From assembly GCA_023957155.1 (NCBI GenBank), contig JAMLHK010000006.1, forward strand, positions 1-64,000: 64,000 bases of DNA, given 5' to 3'. Position numbers and translations under genes: made by a program. A model generated the notes under the pieces. The model ran no database searches, was not told the origin of the DNA, and was given only the letters and a program-made list of their open reading frames with translations. This stretch comes from Chitinophagaceae bacterium (GTDB lineage Bacteria > Bacteroidota > Bacteroidia > Chitinophagales > Chitinophagaceae). How positions within the stretch are numbered: the stretch's first letter is position 1; each line of letters begins with the position of its first letter. This document shows positions 50,375-60,549 of the stretch, piece after piece.

Positions 50375-51766
50375 ATGAAGCGTTTAACTTTTTGCTTTTC
50401 CTCTCTTTTATTAGTCGTACTTTTTACCGCAAGCAGCGTAAATGGCCAGGGACGTAATGTAAAAGGCTGGAAAGCCGGGGTTGCCCGTGTTATCATTACT
50501 CCCGAGCGTCCGCAATGGATGGCCGGCTATGGCGACCGGGATCGTCCTTCCGAAGGGAAGATTATGGATATATGGGCTAAAGCGCTGGCTATACAGGATG
50601 AAAGCGGGAAACAGGCTGTATTGGTTGCGGCCGATCTGGTTGGTATCCCGAAGAAGCTTTCAGATCATATCCGTGATCAGGTGAAAATAAAATATAACCT
50701 TTCCAGATCGCAGATTGCGATCAATACTTCCCATACGCATACCGGCCCGGTATTGTCGGATGCCTTAGTCAGCATATACCCGGTAAATGAAAGCCAGCAA
50801 AAAGACATAGACCGGTATACCGTTCAGTTGGGCGATAAAATTGTGGCTTTGGTAGGTAAGGCGCTGAAGGCAATGGAGCCGGCACAATTGTATTCCGGAA
50901 ATGGAGTTACGCGTTTCCAGGTAAACAGGAGAAATAACGTGGAGTCTGCCCTGCCTTTGCAGTCCGGGCTAAACGGTCCTAATGATTATGCGGTACCTGT
51001 TTTAAAAATAGTAAATAAAAAAGGTCGTTTGATGGCCGTAGCATTTGGCTATGCCTGCCACAATACGGTTCTGGCGGGCTACAAATGGTCGGGCGATTAT
51101 GCAGGATTTGCACAGGCGGAGTTGGAAAAGACTAACCCGGGTGTTACGGCTCTTTTTCTGCAGGGATGTGGCGCTGATCAGAATCCGCTTCCCCGGCGAA
51201 CCGTGGAGCTGGCAAAGCAATATGGAAAAGAATTAGCAGCAGCAGTTGAACGTGTGCTTAATGAACAGATGAAACCCTTGTCGGCTAAGTTAAATACAGC
51301 CTATTCAGAAGTAGAACTGCCCCTGAATGCAGCTCCCGCCAAAGAAGAATTAATGGAGAAGACCCGGAGTGGAGCGGAGTATCAAAAGCGTTGGGCCCAT
51401 AACCTGATCCGGGATATAGATAATGGTGTTCCGCTGAGGTCGTCATATCCTTATCCTGTAGAAGTCTGGAAGATTGGGGAGCAGCCGGTAGTGATCCTGG
51501 GAGGGGAATCCGTAATAGAATATGCTATTGCGCTTAAACGTATTTTTGGTCCTGATTTGTTTGTCCTGGGTTATTCTAATGATGTAATGAGCTATATTCC
51601 TTCTGCTAAAATAGTACAGGAAGGCGGGTATGAAGGCGCCAGCTCTCAAATGGTTTATGGACTGCCTTCCACATGGAAGCCGAGTATTGAATCTGTCATC
51701 ATCCAGGAAGTGATCACCCTTGCTAAAGAGGCGGAAGTGCAGGTGGTGTCATCCAAAGTGAATTAA
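50375..51766 (+). CDS. Neutral/alkaline ceramidase N-domain family secreted protein
   Basis: A secreted 463-residue protein, signal peptide about 1-26 (cleavage near VNGQ). It matches the N-terminal domain family of neutral ceramidases: WKAGVARVIITPERP, VAADLVGIP, TSHTHTGPVLSD (His pair for zinc) and FGYACHNTVL. The catalytic NxGDxSPN motif of true ceramidases is replaced by LQGCGADQNPLPR near residue 265, so the Ser nucleophile is missing. Related hydrolase activity on another substrate is likely; many Bacteroidetes proteins of this type carry such a change. Confidence 0.85.
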   Translation: MKRLTFCFSSLLLVVLFTASSVNGQGRNVKGWKAGVARVIITPERPQWMAGYGDRDRPSEGKIMDIWAKALAIQDESGKQAVLVAADLVGIPKKLSDHIRDQVKIKYNLSRSQIAINTSHTHTGPVLSDALVSIYPVNESQQKDIDRYTVQLGDKIVALVGKALKAMEPAQLYSGNGVTRFQVNRRNNVESALPLQSGLNGPNDYAVPVLKIVNKKGRLMAVAFGYACHNTVLAGYKWSGDYAGFAQAELEKTNPGVTALFLQGCGADQNPLPRRTVELAKQYGKELAAAVERVLNEQMKPLSAKLNTAYSEVELPLNAAPAKEELMEKTRSGAEYQKRWAHNLIRDIDNGVPLRSSYPYPVEVWKIGEQPVVILGGESVIEYAIALKRIFGPDLFVLGYSNDVMSYIPSAKIVQEGGYEGASSQMVYGLPSTWKPSIESVIIQEVITLAKEAEVQVVSSKVN

Positions 51767-51846
51767 CAGCCAAAATCCGGTTGCTGTCCGGCTTTGCAGT
51801 TGTTGTCTCTTACCACTGTATGGAACAGGGGATCGTTACGAAGCGT

Positions 51847-53670
51847 TTATTTTTCCTTTGCTGTTAAAGCTTGTGAAAAATGTGTGGTGATTAACCGGGC
51901 TTTAGCTTTTCCTATTGCTGCTTCCAGTTCTTTTTCGGTTAGCTGCCTGATTTTATTAACGGATTTGAATTTTTTTAACAGCTGCTCTGCGGTCTGCTTC
52001 CCTATTCCTTTAATTTGCTCCAGCTCATTGGTAAAGGTTCCTTTGCTTCTTTTATTCCGGTGAAACGTGATGCCGAAGCGATGCACTTCATCCCGGATGC
52101 GGCGGATCAGCTTCAGGCTTTCACTGTTATAAGGTAATTTCAGGCTTTGCTGGTCTCCCGTAAAGAAAATCTCTTCTTCATTTTTGGCTAACCCGATCAG
52201 GGTCATGCTGCCGGTAAGCCCGAGCTGCTGTATGCTTTCCATCGCAGCACCCAATTGCCCTTTTCCTCCGTCAATGATAACTAATTGAGGTAAAGGTTGT
52301 TGTTCTTCAAGCAGCCTTTTATAACGGCGATAGACCACTTCGCTCATAGAAGCAAAATCGTTTATGCCCTGAACGGTTTTGATATTAAAATGCCGGTAAT
52401 CCTTATTGCTCGCTATTCCGTCTTTGAATACCACACATGCGGCTACCGGAAAGCTGCCCTGGAAATTGGAATTATCGAAACATTCGATATGCACGGGCAG
52501 CTCGGTTAATTGCAGATCGTCCTGGAGCTGGTATAGTATTTTGTTTGCTTCCTCCCGGCTTTTGGTATGTAAATGCAGCGCTTTCGTTTTTCTCATTTCC
52601 TCCCGGAAATAAAGTACGTTCTTGGTAGAGAGGTCCAATAATTTCTTTTTATCCCCGGCTTTAGGAACGGTGATCTTAATATTGTTATCCGGGTAATCAA
52701 TATGCAGCGGCACTACGATTTCATTGGTAAAGCTGTTTAACTTTTCACGCAGGTGAGCAATGGCAAATAGCAAGGTATCCTGGTCTGTTTCTTCGATCCG
52801 CTTTTCTAAGGTAATCGTTTTTGTTTGAATAATACTGCCGTTCTTTACTTGTAAGTAATTAACAAAAGCCTGGTAGCCTTCCGTTACAATAGAGAAAACG
52901 TCAACGTCTTCCACGTGCGTGCTGACAACGGAATTTTTAGCGTTATAATCCTGCAGCGAGTCTATTTTGTTTTTAATAACGGCAGCTTTTTCAAATTCCA
53001 GCCGGGAGGCGTATCCCTGCATTTCTTCCTTCAGGCGGCTGATAACGGGGGCTAAGTTTCCCCTTAAAATATTCCTGACCTGTTGCAGGTCCTGTTGATA
53101 GTCTTCTTCCGTTTGTAAACCTGCGCAGGGTCCTTTACAATTACCTAAATGATATTCGAGACAGACTTTGTATTTCCCCGATCTGACAAGCCTTGAAGTA
53201 AGACTTAGTCCACAGGTGCGCAGCGGGATGTAGGTACGGATAAACTCAAGCAGCTCTCTTACTTTGCCCACACCGGTAAATGGCCCGATATATTCCGACC
53301 CGTCCTTTATTACGCGGCGTGTTAAAAATACACGCGGAAAAGGTTCGTTTTTGATCACCACGTAGGGATAGGTCTTATCGTCTTTTAAGTTGATATTATA
53401 CCGCGGCTGAAATTGTTTGATCAGGGAGTTTTCCAGTAAAAATGCGTCCTGTTCCGTGTCTACTATGGTAAACTCAATATGGTGGATATGCTGAACAAGT
53501 TTCCTTGTTTTATAGTTATCCTGGGATTTTACAAAATAAGAGGCAACTCTTTTTCTCAGGTCTTTTGCTTTTCCTACATAAATCAGCCTGCTCTCCTGGT
53601 CAAAATATTTATATACACCCGGCTGATGTGGTATGGTAGAAGATATGAATTGAAATTCCTCACTCGTCAT
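51847..53670 (-). CDS. uvrC: Excinuclease ABC subunit C
   Basis: UvrC makes both incisions in nucleotide excision repair. The 607-residue protein has the N-terminal GIY-YIG nuclease (GVYKYFDQESRLIYVGKAKDLRKRV), the UVR domain around 205-240, the C-terminal endonuclease half (IECFDNSNFQG, DGGKGQL, and the RDEVHRFGITFHR motif) and a helix-hairpin-helix end (LEQIKGIGKQTAEQLL). It is monocistronic, convergent with the ceramidase-like gene. Confidence 0.97.
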   Translation of the reverse strand: MTSEEFQFISSTIPHQPGVYKYFDQESRLIYVGKAKDLRKRVASYFVKSQDNYKTRKLVQHIHHIEFTIVDTEQDAFLLENSLIKQFQPRYNINLKDDKTYPYVVIKNEPFPRVFLTRRVIKDGSEYIGPFTGVGKVRELLEFIRTYIPLRTCGLSLTSRLVRSGKYKVCLEYHLGNCKGPCAGLQTEEDYQQDLQQVRNILRGNLAPVISRLKEEMQGYASRLEFEKAAVIKNKIDSLQDYNAKNSVVSTHVEDVDVFSIVTEGYQAFVNYLQVKNGSIIQTKTITLEKRIEETDQDTLLFAIAHLREKLNSFTNEIVVPLHIDYPDNNIKITVPKAGDKKKLLDLSTKNVLYFREEMRKTKALHLHTKSREEANKILYQLQDDLQLTELPVHIECFDNSNFQGSFPVAACVVFKDGIASNKDYRHFNIKTVQGINDFASMSEVVYRRYKRLLEEQQPLPQLVIIDGGKGQLGAAMESIQQLGLTGSMTLIGLAKNEEEIFFTGDQQSLKLPYNSESLKLIRRIRDEVHRFGITFHRNKRSKGTFTNELEQIKGIGKQTAEQLLKKFKSVNKIRQLTEKELEAAIGKAKARLITTHFSQALTAKEK

Positions 53671-53842
53671 GATGGGGGTAAAGTTCCCAAATATTAATCA
53701 TATTTTCCGGTTTGCAGTTTTCACAGATGGGTACGGAAAATACTGCCTGTCATTTACCATGACGACTTTTAGGGTCGTTCCCGGTTTTGATTCCGGAATA
53801 TTAGTCAGTATAGTAGCGGTAGTAAAATTTTAAATTCACCGC

Positions 53843-54646
53843 TTATTTGTTATCTCCTGTAATTTTATCATAGCTGGCAATCACCCCCTTAATAAGGGAG
53901 GAGCTGAATCCCTGGTGTTCCATTTCATTCAAGCCTGCAATGGTACATCCCTGGGGAGTAGTTACCTTATCTATTTCCTGCTCGGGATGGGTCTTCTTTT
54001 GCAGCAGCAGCTGGGCAGCGCCTTTTACGGTTTGTGCGGCAATAAGGCTGGCGGTAGCGGCATCAAATCCTATTTCTATACCGCCCTGGATATTGGCGCG
54101 GATATACCGCATGGCATAAGCCGTGCCGCAGGCCGCTAATACGGTAGCGGCGTCCATCAGCTTTTCTTCAATGACCACTACCTTTCCCAACTGCTCAAAG
54201 AGGGACTGCACATAATCCATCTGCTCGCCGGTGATATCCCTGGTGCTTATGCAGGTCATACTTTCCTGTATGGCAATAGCCGTGTTCGGCATTGCTCTTA
54301 CGATAGATATGTTTTCGTTTAAGACAGCGTGGATATCTGCCGTGGATACCCCGGTAACTACGGAAACCAGTATGTGCCGGTTTTTGTCAAAGTGCTCCCG
54401 GAGTGTATTAAGCACATTTTGTACCTGGAAAGGTTTTATAGCAAGAATGACTAAGTCTGCAAAGCGAAGCGCATCGGTGTTGTCTTTACTTATCAGTACG
54501 CCTTTTTCTTCCAGGTGACGAAGCGTGGAAAGATTTCTTTTGGTAATCAGGATCTGCCCGGGCGTTATAAATCTGCTTTGGATCAGTCCTTCCGCGATGG
54601 CGGTACCGAGATTGCCGCCACCTATGATTGCTATTTTTTTATTCAT
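53843..54646 (-). CDS. proC: Pyrroline-5-carboxylate reductase
   Basis: Last step of proline synthesis, NAD(P)H-dependent. The 267-residue protein starts KIAIIGGGNLGTAIAEGLI (Rossmann GGGNLG at about 8-13), has VLAIKPFQ, the conserved VRAMPNTAIAI and the C-terminal dimerisation motif VTTPQGCTIAGLNEME. Everything agrees with ProC and the length is standard. Monocistronic between uvrC and the CoA-transferase gene. Confidence 0.96.
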   Translation of the reverse strand: MNKKIAIIGGGNLGTAIAEGLIQSRFITPGQILITKRNLSTLRHLEEKGVLISKDNTDALRFADLVILAIKPFQVQNVLNTLREHFDKNRHILVSVVTGVSTADIHAVLNENISIVRAMPNTAIAIQESMTCISTRDITGEQMDYVQSLFEQLGKVVVIEEKLMDAATVLAACGTAYAMRYIRANIQGGIEIGFDAATASLIAAQTVKGAAQLLLQKKTHPEQEIDKVTTPQGCTIAGLNEMEHQGFSSSLIKGVIASYDKITGDNK

Positions 54647-54774
54647 TGTGAACTGTGCTTACCTGTATGTAAATAGAATGCAAATTAAGGTGAAGCGATG
54701 AAAAAGTATAAAGTTTTAAGCGCTTACCTTATTGTGAAAAGCAAATTGCGTCGGGTTCCGTTATCTTGCCCGGC

Positions 54775-56049
54775 TTATTTAAAGCGGGCACGGAATGCTT
54801 TCTCTAATTCGTCCCGGTGGTCAGGGTGAGCAATGCTGATAAGTGCTTTAGCTCTCTGCTTCAGGTTCTTGCCGAATAGATCTACAATGCCATACTCTGT
54901 AACTACCCAGTGAACATGCCCCCGCGTAGTAACCACGCCTGCGCCTTCCTTTAAGAAGGGGACGATACGGGATATCCCTTTTGATGTAACGGACGGCAGG
55001 GCAATAATGGGTTTCCCGTTCTCGGAAAGTGAAGCGCCGCGCATAAAATCCATCTGCCCGCCAATACCGGAGTACTGGAAAGTGCCTATGGAATCGGCAC
55101 ATACCTGGCCCGTGAGATCAATTTCAATGGCGCTGTTAATAGCGGTGGCCCGCGGGTTGGCCCGGATATTCCCGGAATCATTTACATAACCGATATCCAT
55201 TACCCTTATTGAAGGGTTATCGTTTGCAAAATCATAGAGCTTACGGGTACCCACCATAAACCCGGTAACCGAACGCCCGGTATTTATTTTTTTCATACTA
55301 TTGTTGATCACGCCTTTTTCAAGAAGCGGGATCACTCCATCCGACATCATTTCGGTATGCAGCCCGAGATTTTTATGATTGCCCAGGTTTTTTAATACCT
55401 GGTCGGGAATAACGCCAATGCCCATTTGTAAGCAGGCGCCGTCTTCAATCAGGGAAGCTACATGCCTGCCGATATCCTCAACCGTGCTGCTTACCTGTTG
55501 TGCGTAGTCCAGTTCGGGGAGGCTGCTTTCATCCCATACCATAGTATGTATTTTGTTAACGTGCAGGAAGCCGTCTCCGTGCGTACGGGGCATATTGGGG
55601 TTAACCTGGGCAATAACGGTTTTTGCTGTATCTACCGCCGATCTGGCGATATCTACCGAAGTGCCCAGGCTGCAATATCCATGTGAATCAGGTGGCGATA
55701 CCTGCACTAAGGCTACGTCTATAGGCAGTATGGCTTTCCTGAACAGTTGAGGAATTTCACTCAGAAAAATAGGAACATAATCACCATCGCTGCTGTTGGC
55801 CACGGCACGTGTATTGGCCGATACAAACAGGGAATTAAAAAAGAAGCTTTTCCGGTATTCCGGTTTATTGAAATCTGCATTCCCCAGGTTGGTAATGCTT
55901 ACAAGTTCTACATTTTTTAGCCCGGCATGCCGGTTTTGCATAGCCTGGATTAAGGTAATGGGTGTTGCTGCACTGCCATGTAAGAATACCCGGTTTCCCG
56001 ATTGTATACATTTCACGGCTTCCGATGCAGTCTTTTCGTAATACTTCAT
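54775..56049 (-). CDS. Acetyl-CoA hydrolase/CoA-transferase family protein
   Basis: A 424-residue CoA transferase of the acetyl-CoA hydrolase/4-hydroxybutyrate CoA-transferase family. The N-terminal half has AVKCIQSGNRVFLHGSAATP and PDSHGYCSLGTSVD; the catalytic Glu probably lies in AINSAIEIDLTGQV (about residue 290), and the C-terminal half has GIGGQMDFMRGA with TEYGIVDLFG near the end. It could use acetate, propionate, butyrate or succinate; the acceptor cannot be told. No partner genes for a fermentation pathway are adjacent. Confidence 0.9.
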   Translation of the reverse strand: MKYYEKTASEAVKCIQSGNRVFLHGSAATPITLIQAMQNRHAGLKNVELVSITNLGNADFNKPEYRKSFFFNSLFVSANTRAVANSSDGDYVPIFLSEIPQLFRKAILPIDVALVQVSPPDSHGYCSLGTSVDIARSAVDTAKTVIAQVNPNMPRTHGDGFLHVNKIHTMVWDESSLPELDYAQQVSSTVEDIGRHVASLIEDGACLQMGIGVIPDQVLKNLGNHKNLGLHTEMMSDGVIPLLEKGVINNSMKKINTGRSVTGFMVGTRKLYDFANDNPSIRVMDIGYVNDSGNIRANPRATAINSAIEIDLTGQVCADSIGTFQYSGIGGQMDFMRGASLSENGKPIIALPSVTSKGISRIVPFLKEGAGVVTTRGHVHWVVTEYGIVDLFGKNLKQRAKALISIAHPDHRDELEKAFRARFK

Positions 56050-56232
56050 TTAGCTTTTTTTAGCTTTTAAAAATGGAGACAAAAGTATTTAAATTAATTC
56101 TGTCAGCATCCGGGTAGGAAAGGCAATCTTAAGCCATGCTATTCGTTGATATGGCATAATCTGAAGCAAATCAGGATACCATGCCTGGCTGTTGCCGGGA
56201 AATCAGGAATTGTATTTGGTAGTTCTTAGTCT

Positions 56233-56240
56233 TAACTTTG
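56233..56240 (+). promoter_or_regulatory. -7 element of the O-methyltransferase gene
   Basis: TAACTTTG is a full TAnnTTTG match ending 8 bp before the ATG at 56249, so this ATG is the right start and the longer frame from 56192 is not. A TTTG at 56215-56218 is only 14 nt upstream, shorter than the usual spacing. Confidence 0.55.
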
Positions 56241-56248
56241 CCGTAATA

Positions 56249-56893
56249 ATGACCCAGGCACATCTTAACCCGGCAGCGGCAGCTTATGCAGAGCAGTTTT
56301 CCGGCATTCAGGATATGCTGTTGCAGGAAGTGGCTGATTATACCTGTAGAGAACATCCCCATGCACACATGCTGAGCGGCCGGCTGCAGGGAAGGCTCCT
56401 GGCTATGCTGAGCCGGATGATACGTCCCCTGCGTGTTTTGGAGATCGGTACTTTTACAGGGTATAGCGCATTATGCCTGGCAGAAGGATTAAATGAAGCG
56501 GGGTTGTTGTATACCATTGAGGTGCGGGAGGAAGATGCGAAGAAGGCACAGGGCTTTTTTAACAAAAGTGCAGTAAAGGATCGTATTAAATTGCACACCG
56601 GAAATGCGTTAGAAATAATCCCGGAATTGCACGAAAGCTGGGATATGGTTTTTATTGATGCCGATAAGGTAAATTATATCACTTATTATGAAATGGTACT
56701 TCCCCGGCTAAACCCGGGAGGGGTTATTATAGCAGATAATGTGTTATTTCACGGGCAGGTACTCGGTGAAAAGATAGAAGGGAAGAATGCAAAAGCCATT
56801 CATGCCTTTAATGAATATGTGAAGCGGGATAACCGGGTGAGCCAGGTATTATTAACGGTTAGAGACGGGCTGATGCTGATCATGAAGAAATAG
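56249..56893 (+). CDS. O-methyltransferase (caffeoyl-CoA OMT-like)
   Basis: A 214-residue SAM- and metal-dependent methyltransferase. Motif I is VLEIGTFTGYSALCLAEGL (about 65-83), the acidic strand LYTIEVREED, and the metal-binding/catalytic VFIDADKVNYITYYE with GGVIIADNVLFHG after it. The substrate is unknown; this type in bacteria often acts on catechols. Start chosen at 56249 because the promoter lies just upstream. It is followed by the glucosaminidase gene 11 bp later, probably in one transcript. Confidence 0.92.
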   Translation: MTQAHLNPAAAAYAEQFSGIQDMLLQEVADYTCREHPHAHMLSGRLQGRLLAMLSRMIRPLRVLEIGTFTGYSALCLAEGLNEAGLLYTIEVREEDAKKAQGFFNKSAVKDRIKLHTGNALEIIPELHESWDMVFIDADKVNYITYYEMVLPRLNPGGVIIADNVLFHGQVLGEKIEGKNAKAIHAFNEYVKRDNRVSQVLLTVRDGLMLIMKK

Positions 56894-56904
56894 AATCTGA
56901 ATTT

Positions 56905-58149
56905 ATGTATATAAGACAGACTTTTTTTTGCATTTGTTTTGTTTTTGGTATTACGGCATTGCAGGCGCAGAATCCTGCAATTCTCCGCTATATAAATACA
57001 TACAAATACCTGGCGGTCCAGGAAATGCAGCGTACGGGAGTGCCGGCTTCTATTAAGCTGGCGCAGGGTATTTTGGAAACCCAGGCAGGCGAAAGTGATT
57101 TGGTAAAACGTTCCAACAACCATTTCGGTATTAAATGTAAAACCGGGTGGGATGGTGAAAAGGTATATCATGATGATGATGAAAAAGGAGAGTGTTTTCG
57201 TTCCTATTCTTCTGCTGAAGATTCCTACCGGGATCATTCGGATTTTTTAAAAAAGAGCCAGCGGTATGCGTTTCTTTTTCAGTTGGATCCTGCAGATTAT
57301 AAAGATTGGGCAAAGGGGTTGAAGAAGGCAGGCTATGCTACTAACCCCAGGTATACGCAGCAGTTAATTAATTATATTGAAACGTATGATCTTCAGCAGT
57401 ATACGCTTGTAGCGCTGGGCAGGCGTAAAATGGAAGAAGACCAGCCGGCGTATGCCGCCGGTAACCAGGGGCAGCCGTTTATTTCAACCGTGGCTTTAAT
57501 GGAAGAGGATAAAGAAATACAGGCTGAAGTTGCGGTCAAAGCACTGCGCCTGCGCTATCCGGAGGAACCGTTCCGGATAAATGATACCCGGGTGGTAGTG
57601 GCGATAGCGGGAACCCCTTTGCTGGCTATTGCAGAGCAATATGCCGTTCGGTATAAGCACCTGCTTGAGTTTAATGAGCTTTCGGAGTCGGACGATATTA
57701 TCCGGAAAGACCAGCTGATCTTTTTACAGCGGAAAAGGCGACAGGGTACCAATGCTTTTCATATAGTACGGAAAGGGGAAACCTTATATGATATTGCCCA
57801 GGAGGAAGCTATAAGATTAGAGTCTTTATTAGCGTATAATCACCTGCAGGGTAGCGAAACGCTGATAGCCGGGCAACGGCTTTACCTGCAAAAGGATGCA
57901 GCACAGTATGCCGAAGAGGAAGAAAGGAACCGTAAAGTATCAACGGAAACCGTAAAGGCGGAGCAGCCGGTATCTCCCGTTAACACTTCAGCTCAGCTCC
58001 GATTGGTTAAACATATTGTGCAGCAGAAGGAAACCCTGTTCGGCATATCTAAGAAATACGAGGTGGAAATAGAGCAGATCCGTTCCTGGAACAGGCTTCC
58101 GGATGATGCTATTCGTAGCGGGCAGGAGCTGCTTATTTATAAAAACTAA
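56905..58149 (+). CDS. Glucosaminidase with LysM domains
   Basis: A secreted peptidoglycan hydrolase of 414 residues: signal peptide (QTFFCICFVFGITALQAQ), then a glucosaminidase domain of the FlgJ/Acm type (about 24-165: PASIKLAQGILETQAGESDLV with the catalytic Glu, and NNHFGIKC), and three LysM-like segments: a degenerate one near 225-280, one near 290-332 (HIVRKGETLYDIAQEEA) and one at the end (HIVQQKETLFGISKKYEV). LysM anchors it to the cell wall. It is 3 bp before hpt. Confidence 0.93.
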   Translation: MYIRQTFFCICFVFGITALQAQNPAILRYINTYKYLAVQEMQRTGVPASIKLAQGILETQAGESDLVKRSNNHFGIKCKTGWDGEKVYHDDDEKGECFRSYSSAEDSYRDHSDFLKKSQRYAFLFQLDPADYKDWAKGLKKAGYATNPRYTQQLINYIETYDLQQYTLVALGRRKMEEDQPAYAAGNQGQPFISTVALMEEDKEIQAEVAVKALRLRYPEEPFRINDTRVVVAIAGTPLLAIAEQYAVRYKHLLEFNELSESDDIIRKDQLIFLQRKRRQGTNAFHIVRKGETLYDIAQEEAIRLESLLAYNHLQGSETLIAGQRLYLQKDAAQYAEEEERNRKVSTETVKAEQPVSPVNTSAQLRLVKHIVQQKETLFGISKKYEVEIEQIRSWNRLPDDAIRSGQELLIYKN

Positions 58150-58152
58150 ATC

Positions 58153-58689
58153 ATGCCGGTGATCTATGTTCATGATAAACCGTTTCAGCCGTATATTTCA
58201 CAGGAAGAAATTTCCACAAGGGTTCAGGAAATAGCACATACTATAGAAAAAGACTACAGGGGAAAGATCCCCTTGTTTATTGCCGTGCTGAATGGCTCCT
58301 TCATGTTTGCCTCAGATCTTTTTAAAGCCTTAAACAATCCTGCGGAAATTTGTTTTATAAAGCTGGCGTCTTATAAAGGAACCCGGTCTTCGGGACATCT
58401 GATTACTTCGATAGGTCTTGATGTTGACCTGATCGGAAGAGATGTGATTGTTCTGGAAGATATTGTAGATACCGGAAAAACCATGACCGGTTTTTTACCG
58501 CAGCTTTTACACCAGCAGCCGGCATCTTTGAAAGTATGTACTTTGCTGTATAAGCAGGAGGCAACCCGGTATCCCGTTTCTATAGATTACCGGGGATTTA
58601 TTATACCCGATAAATTTGTGGTAGGTTACGGGCTTGATTATGACGGCTTAGGACGGAATTTAAGCGCAATATATCAACTGGCAGAGTAA
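58153..58689 (+). CDS. hpt: Hypoxanthine phosphoribosyltransferase
   Basis: Purine salvage enzyme, 178 residues. The PRPP-binding motif is VIVLEDIVDTGKTM (about 96-109), with VLNGSFMFASDLF upstream and the purine-selective YGLDYDGLGRN near the C-terminus. 3 bp after the glucosaminidase gene. Confidence 0.96.
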   Translation: MPVIYVHDKPFQPYISQEEISTRVQEIAHTIEKDYRGKIPLFIAVLNGSFMFASDLFKALNNPAEICFIKLASYKGTRSSGHLITSIGLDVDLIGRDVIVLEDIVDTGKTMTGFLPQLLHQQPASLKVCTLLYKQEATRYPVSIDYRGFIIPDKFVVGYGLDYDGLGRNLSAIYQLAE

Positions 58690-58758
58690 ACGATATCCTC
58701 TGCATAAAAATAACAGGTGCCCAATATCGTTAGTTATAACGAAAACCACGGAACAAAT

Positions 58759-60534
58759 ATGCAATACCATATAAAACAGATTACATTATTATTGGGATGG
58801 CTCTGTTTTTATACGGCGGTAACGGCTCAGTATTACTTACGCGGGGAGATAAAGGATGGCAAAGACCGGCCTCTTCAAAATGTGAAGATCATCCTTCATT
58901 CAACGGGTTATCTTCATTCCAGCGGAATAGGAGGGGCTTTTGGTATTCCCAGCACGCTGCAATCAGATAGTATAAGCCTGTCTCTGGATGGGTATGAGCC
59001 CCTTTCCATAAGGGTAAATACAGCGAAGTACCAGCAGATAACCATGAAGATGCTGCCTTATACGGCAAGTTTACAAACCCACTATCTCCTTTCACTTACT
59101 ACCAGCTTAAAGACCCAGGTATATCAAAAACTGTCTGTGGCGGATGAGACGTACAGTGTATTGGTAGAGAACAGTTTCGTTCCGACTGGCGGTAATCCCG
59201 TTACGGGGATTACACCCAACGTAAATCGTGCTTCTTATAGTAACATCAGGCGGTTTATCAATATGAACAGCATGGTTCCGGAAGATGCGGTAAGGATCGA
59301 GGAGATGCTGAATTACTTTAACTTTAATTACATAGAACCCGGGGGAGACAGCATCTTTACGGTTCGTTCCCGGTTGAGTTCCTGCCCCTGGAATAGCGAG
59401 AACCAGCTATTATTTCTGCAGATGACATCTCGGAAGCTGGATCTGGATAACATTCCTCCCAGCAACCTGGTTTTCCTGGTAGATGTGTCCGGTTCAATGG
59501 ATATGCCCAACCGGCTTCCTTTGCTGAAGTCTGCATTTAGAAAACTGGTAGAAAATCTTCGTCCCGTAGATACGGTATCTATTGTGGTATACGGTGGGGT
59601 TACCGGTATCATGCTTCCGCCTACCAGCGGGGAGAATAAAGAGAAGATATTACAGGCTATTGAAGACCTGGCGGCGGGTGGCTTTACCCCCGGAGAAGCG
59701 GGTATACGACAGGCATACCAGCTTGCGCACAATACATTTATTAAAGAGGGGAATAACCGGGTGATATTAGCAACGGACGGAGATTTTAATGTGGGGGTAT
59801 CAAGTGAAAATGAATTGGAGAGCCTTATTCTTAAAATGAAGCAGGGGGGTATTTATCTTACCTGCCTCGGTGTGGGAATGGGTAATTACAAAGATTCTAA
59901 AATTGAGGCGCTGGCTAAAAAAGGGAATGGCAATTTTGCTTATCTCGATGACGAAAAAGAAGGAGAGAAGGTGTTGGTCAAAGAGCTTACTCAAACGTTA
60001 TATTCCGTAGCCGATAATGTATCGCTCAATATTCATTTCGATGCGGAAGCCATCAGGGCGTACCGTCTTATCGGCTTCGATAATAAAAGAACGGCGCTGG
60101 AAGATACAACCAGCACTTTAGAAGGAGGAGAGATCGGCTCAGGACATTCTATGATGGCTGTATTTGAAGTGGTGCCCGGGAAAAGACAGGTGGATAGCGC
60201 AGGCAGGGATCTGGCTATCGTAACGATCAACTATTGCCTTCCGGGAAAAAAAGAAGTACTGACCCAGGAATATCATTGTGTTGATAACTATTTACCGTTG
60301 GCACAATTAGACCCGTATTTCAGCTTTGCCACAGGAGTATGTATGTTTGGAGGGTTTCTTCGCAGCTCACCCTATCTTAAAAAGTCCGCCTGGGATGATG
60401 CAATACATCTCATTAAGTCTTCTATGGATATTACCAATCCTTTGCATACGGAATTTATAGATATGGTTGTAAAGGCAAAAAAAATTTACGAACCTTCAAA
60501 AAAAAGAAAAAGGCGGCAGAGGGATGAAAGATAA
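58759..60534 (+). CDS. YfbK-like VWA-domain protein
   Basis: A secreted or membrane-bound protein of 591 residues from the ATG at 58759 (in-frame ATG 58717 is upstream of the signal peptide). Order: signal peptide (LLLGWLCFYTAVTAQ), carboxypeptidase-regulatory-like sandwich (about 25-110), YfbK N-terminal domain (PEDAVRIEEMLNYFNFNY), VWA domain with MIDAS DVSGSMD near 241 followed by the Thr/Asp positions, and the YfbK C-terminal domain ending with FATGVCMFGGFLRSSPYL. Family function is unknown; a Lys/Arg-rich tail ends it. Confidence 0.88.
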   Translation: MQYHIKQITLLLGWLCFYTAVTAQYYLRGEIKDGKDRPLQNVKIILHSTGYLHSSGIGGAFGIPSTLQSDSISLSLDGYEPLSIRVNTAKYQQITMKMLPYTASLQTHYLLSLTTSLKTQVYQKLSVADETYSVLVENSFVPTGGNPVTGITPNVNRASYSNIRRFINMNSMVPEDAVRIEEMLNYFNFNYIEPGGDSIFTVRSRLSSCPWNSENQLLFLQMTSRKLDLDNIPPSNLVFLVDVSGSMDMPNRLPLLKSAFRKLVENLRPVDTVSIVVYGGVTGIMLPPTSGENKEKILQAIEDLAAGGFTPGEAGIRQAYQLAHNTFIKEGNNRVILATDGDFNVGVSSENELESLILKMKQGGIYLTCLGVGMGNYKDSKIEALAKKGNGNFAYLDDEKEGEKVLVKELTQTLYSVADNVSLNIHFDAEAIRAYRLIGFDNKRTALEDTTSTLEGGEIGSGHSMMAVFEVVPGKRQVDSAGRDLAIVTINYCLPGKKEVLTQEYHCVDNYLPLAQLDPYFSFATGVCMFGGFLRSSPYLKKSAWDDAIHLIKSSMDITNPLHTEFIDMVVKAKKIYEPSKKRKRRQRDER

Positions 60535-60549
60535 CCCGGCAGGTTCGTG

